DNA of 64,000 nt, taken from contig BSBK01002159.1 in NCBI GenBank assembly GCA_027943335.1, positions 1,411,501-1,475,500 of the forward strand, in the 5' to 3' direction. Below the pieces are notes generated by a model. That model worked only from the letters and a program-made list of their open reading frames with translations. It ran no database searches and was not told the DNA's origin. The translations under genes were made by a program, and so were the position numbers. This document shows positions 1-9,675 of this stretch, in pieces; position 1 is the first letter of the stretch; each line of letters starts with the position of its first letter. Source of the DNA: Chamaecyparis obtusa (lineage: Eukaryota; Streptophyta; Pinopsida; Cupressales; Cupressaceae).

Positions 1-3000
1 GATGAAATATGTTCCTGCAAAAAATCGCATCCACACAGCAAGCATGTACTTTATAACTCAAAGGACATATAAAGAGTGCTTGTATGCACATAAGTAAAAT
101 GAGGAAAGTATATATTACACGCATTGCATGGAAGACGTTCAACGCTTCTATTGGCCTCCTTGCCTTTCCAAGCACAGCAAGCAGGGTTGTATACACATAC
201 CTGAATAAGCCACAACTTCTAGTTATGTAGAGAAAACCTTCAGGTTATGTTTACTGTCTTGGTAAAAAGAAGAGAAATTATAACTTTTTACATCCTACAA
301 TACTCATGTAGAGAGATGTAAACATCTTTATCTATTTGCCAAAAGGGCATGTGTCAAACCCTTTAATTTGAAATTGATCAAACTCCAGTTGAAGGTGTAT
401 GAAGACTCTGGTAGATCTAATAACCATTTTTTATAGGCATGCAGCTACACTCTGTCCCCAGTCTAGCTCACCAATCAGTCAATCATCCATGAGTAAATTA
501 GGCTATAAATAACACCACTCGTATGTATCATATAAATAGCATCCACACACACATTTTCAAGATATATAGCATCTGCACTTAACAGTATCTGCATGTTTGA
601 GAGAAATCCTATGTTGTACTAAAGGAGATAGCATTAAATATATCGTTTCTCAATGCTCTAACAACTATATAAATAGGTAACATATATGAAAGCTTTTAAT
701 ATTCATAAAAGAAAAAAAAGTTATGCATTTCATTTAGTCAAAACCACCATCCCAGAATGTGTTGTCCATACTAGCCTTTAATTAGTTCTAACATCATACA
801 TACTTTATACTCCACTTCCCAAAATTGATAATTTATTGAAGAGAATAAAAGGACATTCATACTTTCAGAAGAGATGTGGGCATTGGGTATTAGCAGATAA
901 GAATTCCCTCGATAGCGCACCAGATTAATATATAATATCATTGAACAATTTAGATTTTTGTGGCATTTTCTATTACTAAAATGGTTTAGTTTTAGCAAAA
1001 AAAAGAGGCCAGAAATGTTCTTGGATTGCTCAAAAATGAAATTTATATGCAAGGTTTTTATCGTGTCCCCTTCTTGAACATGATCAGTTGGTGAACAATT
1101 AGCCTTCTTTCCGAGTTTCCCGTGGGCTGATAGGCAAGTAAAGGGGAGCTCCAAAGTTCTTGGAGAACACAGGTTCAATTTAGGAGGGTTGTTGTTCATG
1201 GCGACGAGCTGAATTGGTGGTATTGATCATTATAACACTTTCTGAATTCATTTCTGACCAAATTGGCACCCACCAAACTTCTTGGAAAGAGCAGGCTATT
1301 TTTAGTAAATCACCTAATTGTCTTTGATCATCATCCCAAGTCTTCAGTATCATGTTGGTCTAATAAAAATTTAATTTCTATGCTACTTCAATGCTTTTCG
1401 CAACTTGGGTAAATTAATTTAATTGTTCACTTAAGCTGTCTAATATAAAAATATTAAATTAACTGCTTAGTGTAATAATTCTTTATGAAGGCGATAAAAT
1501 TGGTTTCAAGTTGGACACCTGAGACATGGGGGGCCTTTTTGATCATCGGAATATTACTCATCTCTCTTAAAGATCATTTTGGAGAATAATGGAATTATTA
1601 TTTTAAAGTTATGAGTATTTCCCTCTAGAATGCTATAAAAAGATGTGGGTTCATTTGTGAGGTTAGACTGGCAAATATTATTTTATTTTGCCCTTGGAGA
1701 GAACCTGAGTTCTTCCAAAGCTTTTCTAAAGTGAAAACCCTCTTGGAAATGCTGGTTTCAAGGACAAAAGTTCCCCTAGTTGACTATGGTTCCATAAACA
1801 GATTGTCATTATGCTACAGATTGAAGTTACAGCTTTGGGTTGCAGTGATGGACGTGTTTGATGTCCTTTGAAGTTGCAGATTCTGATTTTATTTATGATG
1901 ATGTTGATGAAGTTCTTGAGGGTGATCTGAAGGGTTACACAAGGCCGGCCATACCATTCCTCATGCCAGGTTATTCAAACTTGGGATGCAGGTATAATGG
2001 TGTTTTGATATAATTTTCTTTGTTGTTTGTTCATATTATTCCTTCATAGTAGCCCATACAGTATACGGCAGAATGATTTATAAGGCCATACCACATGTTG
2101 ATTTATGCCTGCAAGGGGGCATTTGATGTCGTGAAATGAAGCAATGGAGTTTTCAAGCATTTTTCATCTTGAAAGGTGGCGCCTAGACCCATGGCAAATG
2201 TTTCCACATGTTTGGGATTGTACTTTTGATGATACCGTGCTCAAGAAGGGGCCGTACATTTTCTCGACCTTACAGCCTCTGCTATTTCAATATTATGACA
2301 GACCAGTTTATGTCTGAAAATGATTTCCAGATTGATATGTCTTCCTTCCAGTGAGGTTTGGTGAGAGTTGGAGCTGTTTTGAGGTAGTATTTCAACCTAT
2401 GTTCATGTTGAATGTGTTGGACGAGAGTTGGTGACATCTCTGGGGTGTTTGCTTGCTGTCCAAACCTGTTGCAGTGTGTCCCAATTGATATCAGACCTGA
2501 AACTTTCCTCATTACAATCTATATGAGGAATATTTCTTGCTGGATTCATGGTTTCATTGATTATCCAAGTTATTCAGTTCATATTTGGAGGTGTTACAAC
2601 ATTTTTTATTTACCAGCACTTCATATCAACAGCTAGTCCTCTTATATGGTGTTTATAATGCATTGGATCTAATCATGAAATTCTTTAAATGGTTATTCAG
2701 CTGAGGATTTACCATTTCTATCCACTCTATATGGTAAACATTGGATGGTGGTACCGCCAGTGAGTTTACTCTTTGTTTATTATTGTTATACTTACCCCAC
2801 TGAACAGGTGTTTATTTTGTAATAAGCTTTCCCAGTGAATAAGGCTAAGTGCCCTCTTGCTTGCCCATGCATAAGGCGAAGTGCCCTCTTGTTTCCCACT
2901 AAATACATGGAGGTTTTGTATTCACTAACAACTGCATAAGTTGTATTGGCTGTCTTGCCACCTAGTGCATTTCCTTTCAGTTTAATACTCTAATACATCA

Positions 3001-3122
3001 ATAATTTTGGTTGTTGAGCAACAAAATATGTTTACAAATAGGAGATAAAGATTTACATCAGTCAAATGGGAATAAAACATAAAATTATTAAATAAGAAAG
3101 ATTATAGCAGAGTAATATTGTT
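1..3122. other. AT-rich region without recognised genes
   Basis: No retroelement domain, long open frame or RNA gene is recognisable here. Open frames are short and lack family-like motifs. The only stretch that reads like protein is the exon-like segment at 1861-1991. This may be old transposon-derived or intronic DNA, and it may include the unrecognised start of the LTR of the broken gypsy element H that begins further right. Confidence 0.4.
1861..1991 (+). CDS. Candidate orphan exon, unknown protein
   Basis: An ATG opens a 43-codon frame that is acidic and then turns proline- and hydrophobic-rich (it includes SDFIYDDVDEVLEGD and GYTRPAIPFLMPGYSN). It stops at a consensus-like donor, CAG|GTATAA. 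A possible acceptor (TTGCAG) also lies at 1871-1876, so the segment could be either a first exon or an internal one. The composition looks coding, unlike the surrounding AT-rich DNA. I do not recognise the family, and the length is too short to exclude chance. Confidence 0.2.
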
Positions 3123-4682
3123 TGTTGGCGGCAATATATAATATTTTGTCTACTGAATGGCAATGTAATGGATTGTTGTTCACGGATCGTTACTAGTTGC
3201 CAGCAGTGGCCATTCATAACCAACCGTCGAGTACTACATATTTCCCACTTATATCGGCAACTGGAACTCTATGGTTGTACACACTACATGTTGCCATTAG
3301 GAGAACAACCGGTTAAGGAATGTAACCAGTATATGGCAAACTTGTTTTGTCATTGATTGGCAAAGAGTGATTGTCAATCATGTCTAAGAAGGCCCACAAT
3401 GTTATTCAATTAGAAACCAAGGACAGATCAACAGGTCAAGAACAGCTGACATTAATAAGCGAAGAAAGACCGGAGACCGGTGACACAGTAATATTGCTCT
3501 AACTGATCATCAGAGCAACCGGTCACAAAGCAAGATGCAACTGGTAACTGGCAACAGGAACCTAGGAAAGGGTTCTACCGGTACAGCCAGGAAAAGGGAT
3601 GGTGACAGGTCAAAGTTCCTACCTGTGCACAACCTAAGGAAATTAACCAATCAGTAAAGATTTCAACACTACTAATGAACCGAGGAAAGTCACAGTCAAC
3701 AAACAGTTGTTTGACTCTTTGACTGGGATTTGTTGCACTAAATCCAGTAGACTTTGAGTTATCAAGATGATCGTACAAGGCGCGATTGAAGGTTTTAATG
3801 CCGAAGTTTGTGGCATTAAAACATGAAGATATCTCTTGTCAAGGAAAGCTTTTGAAACGCATCTGTCATTTCATTCATAAAGCGGAAAAAGCATGGCATG
3901 CATCGGATGTTCTCTCAGTGAACTGAGACTCCATTGGGTGATGGATCCGAAGGTGATCTTTAAATAGGTCATGCATGTAAAATACAGAAAGGGCAAGAAG
4001 TCTATATATTCCTCTACCTGACATGAATATATTTTGTCTTTATTCTGCCAAAGAAAAGACTGAACCTGTACGCTAAAGAAGCTACTAAGGTGAAGAGAGG
4101 AGAAGAAAGTAGAGTGTGCGGAGAAGCACAACAGCCAAGGAGAACATACCTGCAGTGACCGGTGATAATTCTCAATTGAATAGACCAGCGATCTTATCAA
4201 GCTCAGCAAAGTCATCATTAAACGATCAAACCCTCTATTGCTCTCTAACAATTGCAATAGCGAAATCCCAATATTTTCGGTGGACATTAACAGGTCCCTT
4301 GTATTAAATCCCTTTACCGGATGACATCTATTTAGGTGTTCTAAGTCCTCTAACCAAGCAGGTTCTAACAGGCCTTATTTCTTAAATCCCTTAACCGTGT
4401 CGCATCTAGCAGTGCATTTGTAATCCTTCAACAAGGAAGGCTCCTTACAGGGCGCACTTTAGAAGAATGCAAAGTTTGTGAGGTTTACTCACACGATGGT
4501 TTTCTCCCAATTTGGGTTTCCACGTGATAAATCTGGTGTTGTTTATTGCTTGATTGTGTGATAGCTATTTCTGTGATAGAATTTGTTATGCTTACAGTTT
4601 AGTTACATTATATCAGATTTGTTTTCAAGTTTTAGTGGGTGTTGATTCACCTCTCCCCTCTCAACACCAGTTGGGACCATCA
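3123..4682 (+). mobile_element. Copia-like solo LTR (older copy)
   Basis: The segment starts TGTTGG and ends in a pyrimidine-rich tract (CACCTCTCCCCTCTCAACA) followed by ...CCATCA. This resembles the 3' end of the better-defined solo LTR at 12538-13618. Both share a duplicated internal motif beginning AAATCCCTTTACCGG and the phrase CTCCTTACAGGG. It contains many ACCGGT sites. No gag or pol follows, so it reads as a solo LTR inserted in the LTR of gypsy element H. I could not find a target duplication, so both ends, the left one especially, are approximate. Confidence 0.5.
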
Positions 4683-4814
4683 TTACATGTTAATAATAAA
4701 GTTATATCTTTCTACCATATTGATCTATTGTTTCTAAATTATCGTATTGAATATGTTCATTGTTATATTTTTGTGTGCTTTTTAAGTTAAAGCATTTAAC
4801 ATAGGGAGTAAACA
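4683..4814 (+). mobile_element. 3' end of the 5' LTR of broken gypsy element H
   Basis: The segment ends GGGAGTAAACA. It is followed after three bases by a primer-binding-site-like TGGCGCCATTCCC. Element D has the same arrangement (GAGGGTAAACA, TC, TGGTGCCACTGCC at 55060-55085), which identifies this as the LTR/internal boundary of a D-family element. The rest of the LTR to the left is displaced by the solo LTR at 3123-4682 and was not traced. Confidence 0.5.
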
Positions 4815-5011
4815 TTTTGGCGCCATTCCCTATTCGAACTTGGAGATCCAACCCAATGGTACCAGGCAAGATGGCAAAGTAATTGCCTGACTGTTTGAAC
4901 AAGCGCCAGTAATGAAAAGTGACAACATCAAAGAAACACTAGAGGATTGGTTAACGCAAGACTTGGTATATTTGTGAGAAATTTCGATCGATCAATGCAT
5001 GCAAAGGGAAC
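4815..5011 (+). pseudogene. Element H leader with primer binding site
   Basis: A primer binding site (TGGCGCCATTCCC, 4818-4830) opens the internal region of element H. The following sequence is untranslated leader and the very start of the leader ORF. It breaks off at GGAAC (5007-5011), the left target duplication of the giant solo LTR, and resumes at 11223 with the same five bases. Confidence 0.5.
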
Positions 5012-5740
5012 TGTTGATGTCAGTTTTGTACCACTACATAACATATAGCAATTGAATACTTGATACAGCCTACCAAACACTCAACCCTCTCTTGAAAAGT
5101 ATACGAAGATACTCCAAGGTTCCTTACACCTGTGGATACTAACTCAGTTATATTAATGTGATTTGCTGGTTATCACTTTGGCGGGCTTACGTTGTTCACT
5201 TGAGGAATGTCAAACTCTCGCTATGATGAAATTTAGCTTTGCAATGTATACTCAATGATTTTCCAATTTATATCACTTCCAACTTTGCTCTTCAAACTCT
5301 AACTACTAAACTACTGACTGCTTTACTACTCCTCCTATGGAATGGAAAGATTGGCAAATGGACAGGGATCAACCTAAGGAAAGCTTGCCAGCGGCGTTAC
5401 CTCCATAAGTGCAATGATCCAAAGGGAATGAGACTAGATTACCACACAAGGCTCCTTAACAAGCCACTAAGATGCTAGTGGCCTAGTATATAGATCCCTA
5501 TCAAACATCTACCAATATCACCATACAACTAGCCATCTACTTCTACTCTTACTTTAACAACTTGCTTGAAATGAAAACTACTTTAACAACTCAATGAAAT
5601 TTAAGTTTAACTATTGGAAGAAGAAACCATGCAATAACACCAAGTGTTCTTAATCACCATGCAAGACACAACAATGACAAGAGAAGCAATTTTGGTATTC
5701 TATTAGCAACAATTTTCTTCAACCCTTTACAAATGAGATC

Positions 5741-5760
5741 AAATGTCCTTATATAGAGGC
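5741..5760 (-). promoter_or_regulatory. Predicted LTR promoter TATA box of GL1
   Basis: On the minus strand the sequence reads GCCTCTATATAAGGACATTT, about 240 bp after the ORF stop and about 740 bp before the LTR end. The corresponding places in GE (28826) and GL3 (50637) carry CTATATAAAGGAG. The position fits the U3/R boundary of an LTR. Confidence 0.55.
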
Positions 5761-5995
5761 TCAAAATTACAATGAATGGCCAAGATTAAGAGGCAAAAAT
5801 CAACGATCTAGATCAAATCCCAAAAACCCTAATTAGGGTTACCACCCCATCGGCCAATGAAAAGACACCACCTCATCAATGGGCCAATGAAAAAAAAGGA
5901 AAAGTGGTAACCAATGAGAATGCACAAAAAATGGTAGCCAATCAGATGCTGACACCTATCCTACCCAAGAAGAAAGGGGAAAATGCCACATGGGC

Positions 5996-6478
5996 TTACA
6001 TCAAATGGTCTTCTAATATAACTCTACCCTTTTCTTTCATCCTTTTAGCATAAGTGATGAACTTAGCTAACATGCTGTCAACTTCTTCCATGGGAGGGCA
6101 AGGTGAATGCCTCGTCTTGAGCTCAGCTGTGATGACCATGTCCTTTGCTGCTTGTAGTATCTTCTCATTCTCTTTCTCATCATCTTTTGCAAATTGTACC
6201 AGGGCTCTGAGAGAGGCAAGGATGTCCAATCTTCTCTTCAAAGGGACAATCTTTCCCAAATCATCCAATCTTGATCCAAACTCTGTCTCATTGAAGTCCT
6301 CTATGATTCCTTCGAAATCAAGTGCAACTCTAGCATCATTCATTGTGTTTGAAATGAAAGCTTCGATGCCCGGACTGTGCTGTGCAAACCTATTCTGTAT
6401 TTCTTCTAGTGTTCCCAACCTAACTGTTAAGGCCATGAACCAAGACTCAAATGCTCTCTTTTCTCCTTCATTTATCAC
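5996..6478 (-). CDS. C-terminal part of the U3-encoded protein of GL1
   Basis: A 160-codon helical, charged frame (GTLEEIQNRFAQHSPG, PLKRRLDILASLRALVQFAK) follows the main ORF after about 60 bases. A frame change and one TAG separate them: the frame reading EAVTRISEGTLV, stop, AKVINEGEKR joins onto this ORF. It is probably the original C-terminus, split by a frameshift near 6490-6540, or less likely by a very short intron (an AG-like acceptor CATTCCCAG is present). It shows no sequence match by eye to the C-terminus of the GE copy, although both are helical and end about 240-260 bp before a TATA box. Confidence 0.5.
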   Translation of the reverse strand: MINEGEKRAFESWFMALTVRLGTLEEIQNRFAQHSPGIEAFISNTMNDARVALDFEGIIEDFNETEFGSRLDDLGKIVPLKRRLDILASLRALVQFAKDDEKENEKILQAAKDMVITAELKTRHSPCPPMEEVDSMLAKFITYAKRMKEKGRVILEDHLM

Positions 6479-6537
6479 CTTGGCCTACACCAATGTTCCT
6501 TCTGATATTCTTGTAACTGCTTCAGCCTGGGAATGGT

Positions 6538-8820
6538 CTATTCACAAATTGGAAGGAAATCCCTCCACCTTGCCTCAAACGTTATGAATCTATTCCTGAT
6601 AGTTATAAATGTTCTGAAAGTAGTAGTGAAGGGAAGCAAGAACTTTCGTCCCTCCTGGATGATGTCATTGACCCACTCTCCGCGATCTTGGTTAGTATTG
6701 CTCTCATTAGCTTGGAGGAGAGCTGCCCCTGGCACTTGCTGGATTGGCTGACTCCTTCCATCATAGATACTCTTCCAATACTCATTTTCTCTTTGCAATC
6801 TAGCAATTGTAGCATTTGCCCTTGCTAACCTTTCTACCACTGAGGCCACGCCTTCTTGAAGCTCTTCACACTCTATCTCATCTGTTGTTGTTCCCAAGTC
6901 ATGCTCTTGAAACTCATAGTCCTGAATTGAAATTTCATCCATTGTTCTGCTGACCCTTGGTATTGCAATTTGAACCCTTCTGTGACCATCATCTCTATCT
7001 CTGATTACTCTTGCCACTGTTCCTGTTGTTTGTCTCTGTCTAGCATCACCTTCTCTTTCCGCAAACCCTTGAATTTCCTCAACTGTGTGGATGGGTGGCT
7101 CAGGGATAATTGGCTGGAGCATCTTCATTATCCAAGGAGGTGCAATGCAAACCCCCACTGTTGGATTTGGCTGAACTAGCCCTTCATACTCATCATTGGG
7201 TGCCTGGTTCTCATCTTGTGCTACTTCGGCCTCAATATCCACTTGCCCATTTTCTTCATCACTTGAGACTGCCATATCTTCATTTACTTGATTCTCTGAA
7301 AGAGGAGAGTATCCATCACTACTGTCCTCACTACTTGACTCAGAACTTGAGCTCACTTCAACTACTGCACCTTGTCCACTGGCATCGTGCTCTTGGCTTG
7401 TAGCCTCAAATATACTTTCCCTCGATGATACTCTGTTTTGCTTCTTTGTTGGAGGCCTTTGATCTTCCCTATCCTTTTCAACCTCTAAATTTCTCTTTTT
7501 GCCCTTACTAGCTTGCTGTTGCTGCTGTGGTTGCTGCCGGCTATCGCCCTCACCTTGCTGACTAACTAATTCTGCTTGAACCTCTACCGGCTTCATCTTC
7601 ATATAGGTAAGGCGCACCTTTGATCTTTGCAACTGACTTAACTTCTTGTTATACCACCACTCAGTGTGCAATTCAACCAACTTATTGATTGCCTCTAAGG
7701 ATGGATCCTGGTGATCATCCCAGTTGACTGGATCTAACTCCATTCCTTCTACTGTGTTGTAGTCTTCTCTTAGCACATCTTCATCTTCTTCCAGCTGGTC
7801 TGGGATCATAAGATTTTTCCATTTTATAGCTCTCATCAGGCTTAGTGATAATCTTGAGAAAGCTAGCTTCCTCACATGAAAGTCATCTTGTGCATTAGCC
7901 CAAAAATCTTCTATTGTAGGAACATGACTGAATGGATCTCCTCGAGATGTCTTGATTAGACCATGAGGATCAAATCCTTGTCTTGCTCCATACCAAGCTA
8001 GGTGATATTGTTCCAACTCCTTTTCAGCAAATGCAAAGGCAACAAGATTGGGACAACTGTCATTGCCTATCACAAGTGAGAGGGTAACCCCTGCCTCACC
8101 TCTTCGTTTCATTATCTTATCGTATTGCTCGAGTTGCCTAGCCAACTCCATCAAAACCAATCTATCGGGCGGGTACCTTGGAAGCCTCTTGGGACAAGTT
8201 GTACATCCAGCCACTCTTATGTATGTGAATTGCGCAAATATGATGAACCAACTCCCATATTTCTTAACTTTGGCCTCGGCTTCCAGAGAGAACCTCCGAG
8301 CAGGAGTCCCTTGCAAAATCCTTACTAGTTTCATGGCAAAGGCGTCATAGAATATCTTGAAGTCCTTGGTGTTGTGCAAATGAAGCTGTGGATAGCACTC
8401 ATACACCAAGTACTGCCCGGGCCCATGGCCAATTTCTCCCCTAGCCTCAAGTCCAGGTTGCCTATATAATCTTGCTATTAAGTAAAAAAGGTATGATCCC
8501 ATATAAAACTGTTTCTGAGACTGCACTGTTCTAAGCTGTAACTCTAGATTTTCACTAATTATTCTGGCCCAATCAAATTTTCTCTTTCCACTCTCAATGC
8601 CATCAATGAAATAGTACATCCAAGTCTCGAATTGCATACCTTGTGCTGAGTCCATGATTTGGTTGAGGACGATGAGGTCGCCATATTCTGATTTGAAGTC
8701 TGACCGGGTGAGCTTTGATACCTTGGTGACTCCTTTCTTGCCTTCATGTAACCAATTCCGTTTCAATAGAGCAAAGTATGTGTCTTGGTTATCTTGGTAG
8801 AATCTGGTGGCTTGATCCAT
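6538..8820 (-). CDS. U3-encoded protein of GL1, unknown function (main part)
   Basis: An uninterrupted 760-codon frame. Residues 1-240 are homologous to the frame in the LTR of element GE. Shared landmarks are KSEYGDLIVLNQIM (43-56), WMYYFI (67-72), FYMGSYLFYLIA (105-116), ECYPQL (141-146), FTYIRVAGC (198-206) and LPRYPPDRLVLMELARQL (213-230). Residues 421-437 are Gln-rich and 438-463 strongly basic (KGKKR, PPTKKQNR), resembling a nuclear localisation signal. Residues 485-545 are Ser/Glu/Asp-rich and about 660-685 could form a short coiled coil. No gag zinc knuckle, protease, RT, integrase, transposase triad or membrane segment is present. It lies upstream of the presumed genomic-RNA start, so it would sit at the 3' end of the retrotransposon RNA. 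The function is unknown; a nuclear or nucleic-acid-associated role is only an inference from composition. Confidence 0.7.
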   Translation of the reverse strand: MDQATRFYQDNQDTYFALLKRNWLHEGKKGVTKVSKLTRSDFKSEYGDLIVLNQIMDSAQGMQFETWMYYFIDGIESGKRKFDWARIISENLELQLRTVQSQKQFYMGSYLFYLIARLYRQPGLEARGEIGHGPGQYLVYECYPQLHLHNTKDFKIFYDAFAMKLVRILQGTPARRFSLEAEAKVKKYGSWFIIFAQFTYIRVAGCTTCPKRLPRYPPDRLVLMELARQLEQYDKIMKRRGEAGVTLSLVIGNDSCPNLVAFAFAEKELEQYHLAWYGARQGFDPHGLIKTSRGDPFSHVPTIEDFWANAQDDFHVRKLAFSRLSLSLMRAIKWKNLMIPDQLEEDEDVLREDYNTVEGMELDPVNWDDHQDPSLEAINKLVELHTEWWYNKKLSQLQRSKVRLTYMKMKPVEVQAELVSQQGEGDSRQQPQQQQQASKGKKRNLEVEKDREDQRPPTKKQNRVSSRESIFEATSQEHDASGQGAVVEVSSSSESSSEDSSDGYSPLSENQVNEDMAVSSDEENGQVDIEAEVAQDENQAPNDEYEGLVQPNPTVGVCIAPPWIMKMLQPIIPEPPIHTVEEIQGFAEREGDARQRQTTGTVARVIRDRDDGHRRVQIAIPRVSRTMDEISIQDYEFQEHDLGTTTDEIECEELQEGVASVVERLARANATIARLQRENEYWKSIYDGRSQPIQQVPGAALLQANESNTNQDRGEWVNDIIQEGRKFLLPFTTTFRTFITIRNRFITFEARWRDFLPICE

Positions 8821-8841
8821 GGACAGTGCCTCCGTGCTATT

Positions 8842-9225
8842 CTACTGGGGTATGTTGAATGTATCCTCAATCACTGGACTGCTAATATTGGCCAAAACTT
8901 TCTCTCCTCCGTCAATAATGATAGACTTGCGCTGGATGTGGAGCCTAGATGCACACTCCATGATCAACTCCGGACAAGGCAAGGTAGGAGGGAAAGCAGC
9001 TGCATGTACAACTCCGGACTTGTAGATTCTCTTTGCAATAGGGGACTGTCTGTCTCTCAACCTATCTCTTAATTGAATCATGTCAAGGGTACCGATGTTG
9101 GTGTCTCCAACTTGTTTCAGTTTCGAGCGGAAGTTGAAGTTGGGTATCATAACTTCCTTGTCTCCTATTTTAGCATTAGTTCCCTTTGGTCGCTTGCTTG
9201 CACTAGCATCCGCCATCCTAAACAC
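8842..9225 (-). CDS. N-terminal part of the U3-encoded protein of GL1
   Basis: A 127-codon frame opens at 9225 (a second ATG, MADASASKRPKG, lies three codons on). The N-terminus is basic. A middle part reads AAFPPTLPCPELIMECASRL, and the frame ends ...SPVIEDTFNIPQ before TAG at 8842-8844. The next seven codons are open and lead in the same frame into the 760-residue ORF starting at 8820. One nonsense codon, preceded by a Gln codon, therefore splits one gene. The product is unknown. From memory, similar sequences occur as hypothetical proteins in conifers. No signal peptide or membrane segment is visible. Confidence 0.6.
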   Translation of the reverse strand: MFRMADASASKRPKGTNAKIGDKEVMIPNFNFRSKLKQVGDTNIGTLDMIQLRDRLRDRQSPIAKRIYKSGVVHAAAFPPTLPCPELIMECASRLHIQRKSIIIDGGEKVLANISSPVIEDTFNIPQ

Positions 9226-9260
9226 TTATTTATGCCTCGTCTTTCTACAATGATGGTGGG

Positions 9261-9417
9261 ACTACACTTATAACTCCCAACTTCTTCCTAGTGAGATGGA
9301 CTACACTTATAACTCCCAACTTCTTCCTAGTGAGATGGACTACACTTATAACTCCCAACTTCTTCCTAGTGAAATGAAACAACCACTTATAACTCCCAAC
9401 TTCTTTCTAGTGAGATG
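9261..9417 (-). repeat. Four 39-bp tandem repeats with TATA-like cores
   Basis: Copies start at 9261, 9300 and 9339, and a diverged fourth follows. On the minus strand each contains GGGAGTTATAAGTG. They lie 36-190 bp upstream of the first ATG of the U3 ORF (9225), so they are candidates for its own promoter or enhancer. Confidence 0.85.
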
Positions 9418-9603
9418 ATGAGGTGATGGAATGGATGATGCAAGCAAGAACTTGGGGGAAGAAAGCTAATCAAGACAATCGAGTAATCAACCTACTAACC
9501 AAACTTCAAGCTCTACTTTTAAAACTAGTCTTTAACACTTAACAACAAATACTAAGGAAATGAAAACAATTAAAGATCCATTAGATTTCCACAATCCATA
9601 ATA

Positions 9604-9675
9604 TTAAGTGCTAGTTTCTGAATTCAATTGTGTATTCCTTTTTTCCATCAATTGAATCCAGAAACTAGCACTTAA
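9604..9675. repeat. 27-bp inverted repeat (hairpin)
   Basis: Arms at 9604-9630 and 9649-9675 are reverse complements with one mismatch, separated by 18 bases. The outer ends are TTAAGTGCTAG and CTAGCACTTAA. It lies inside GL1 upstream of the U3 ORF. It could be a fold-back insertion or an RNA structure. Confidence 0.85.

Noticed and set aside
7110..7403. Plus-strand ORFs opposite the U3 protein (for example 6054-6587, 7110-7403, 8048-8350)
   Set aside because: They are shadows of the long minus-strand frame, which alone has cross-family conservation.
5996..9225. The U3 protein as a retroviral-type env
   Set aside because: No signal peptide, membrane anchor or cysteine pattern of an envelope is visible. 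The composition (basic block, acidic Ser tract, coiled coil) suits a soluble, perhaps nuclear, protein.
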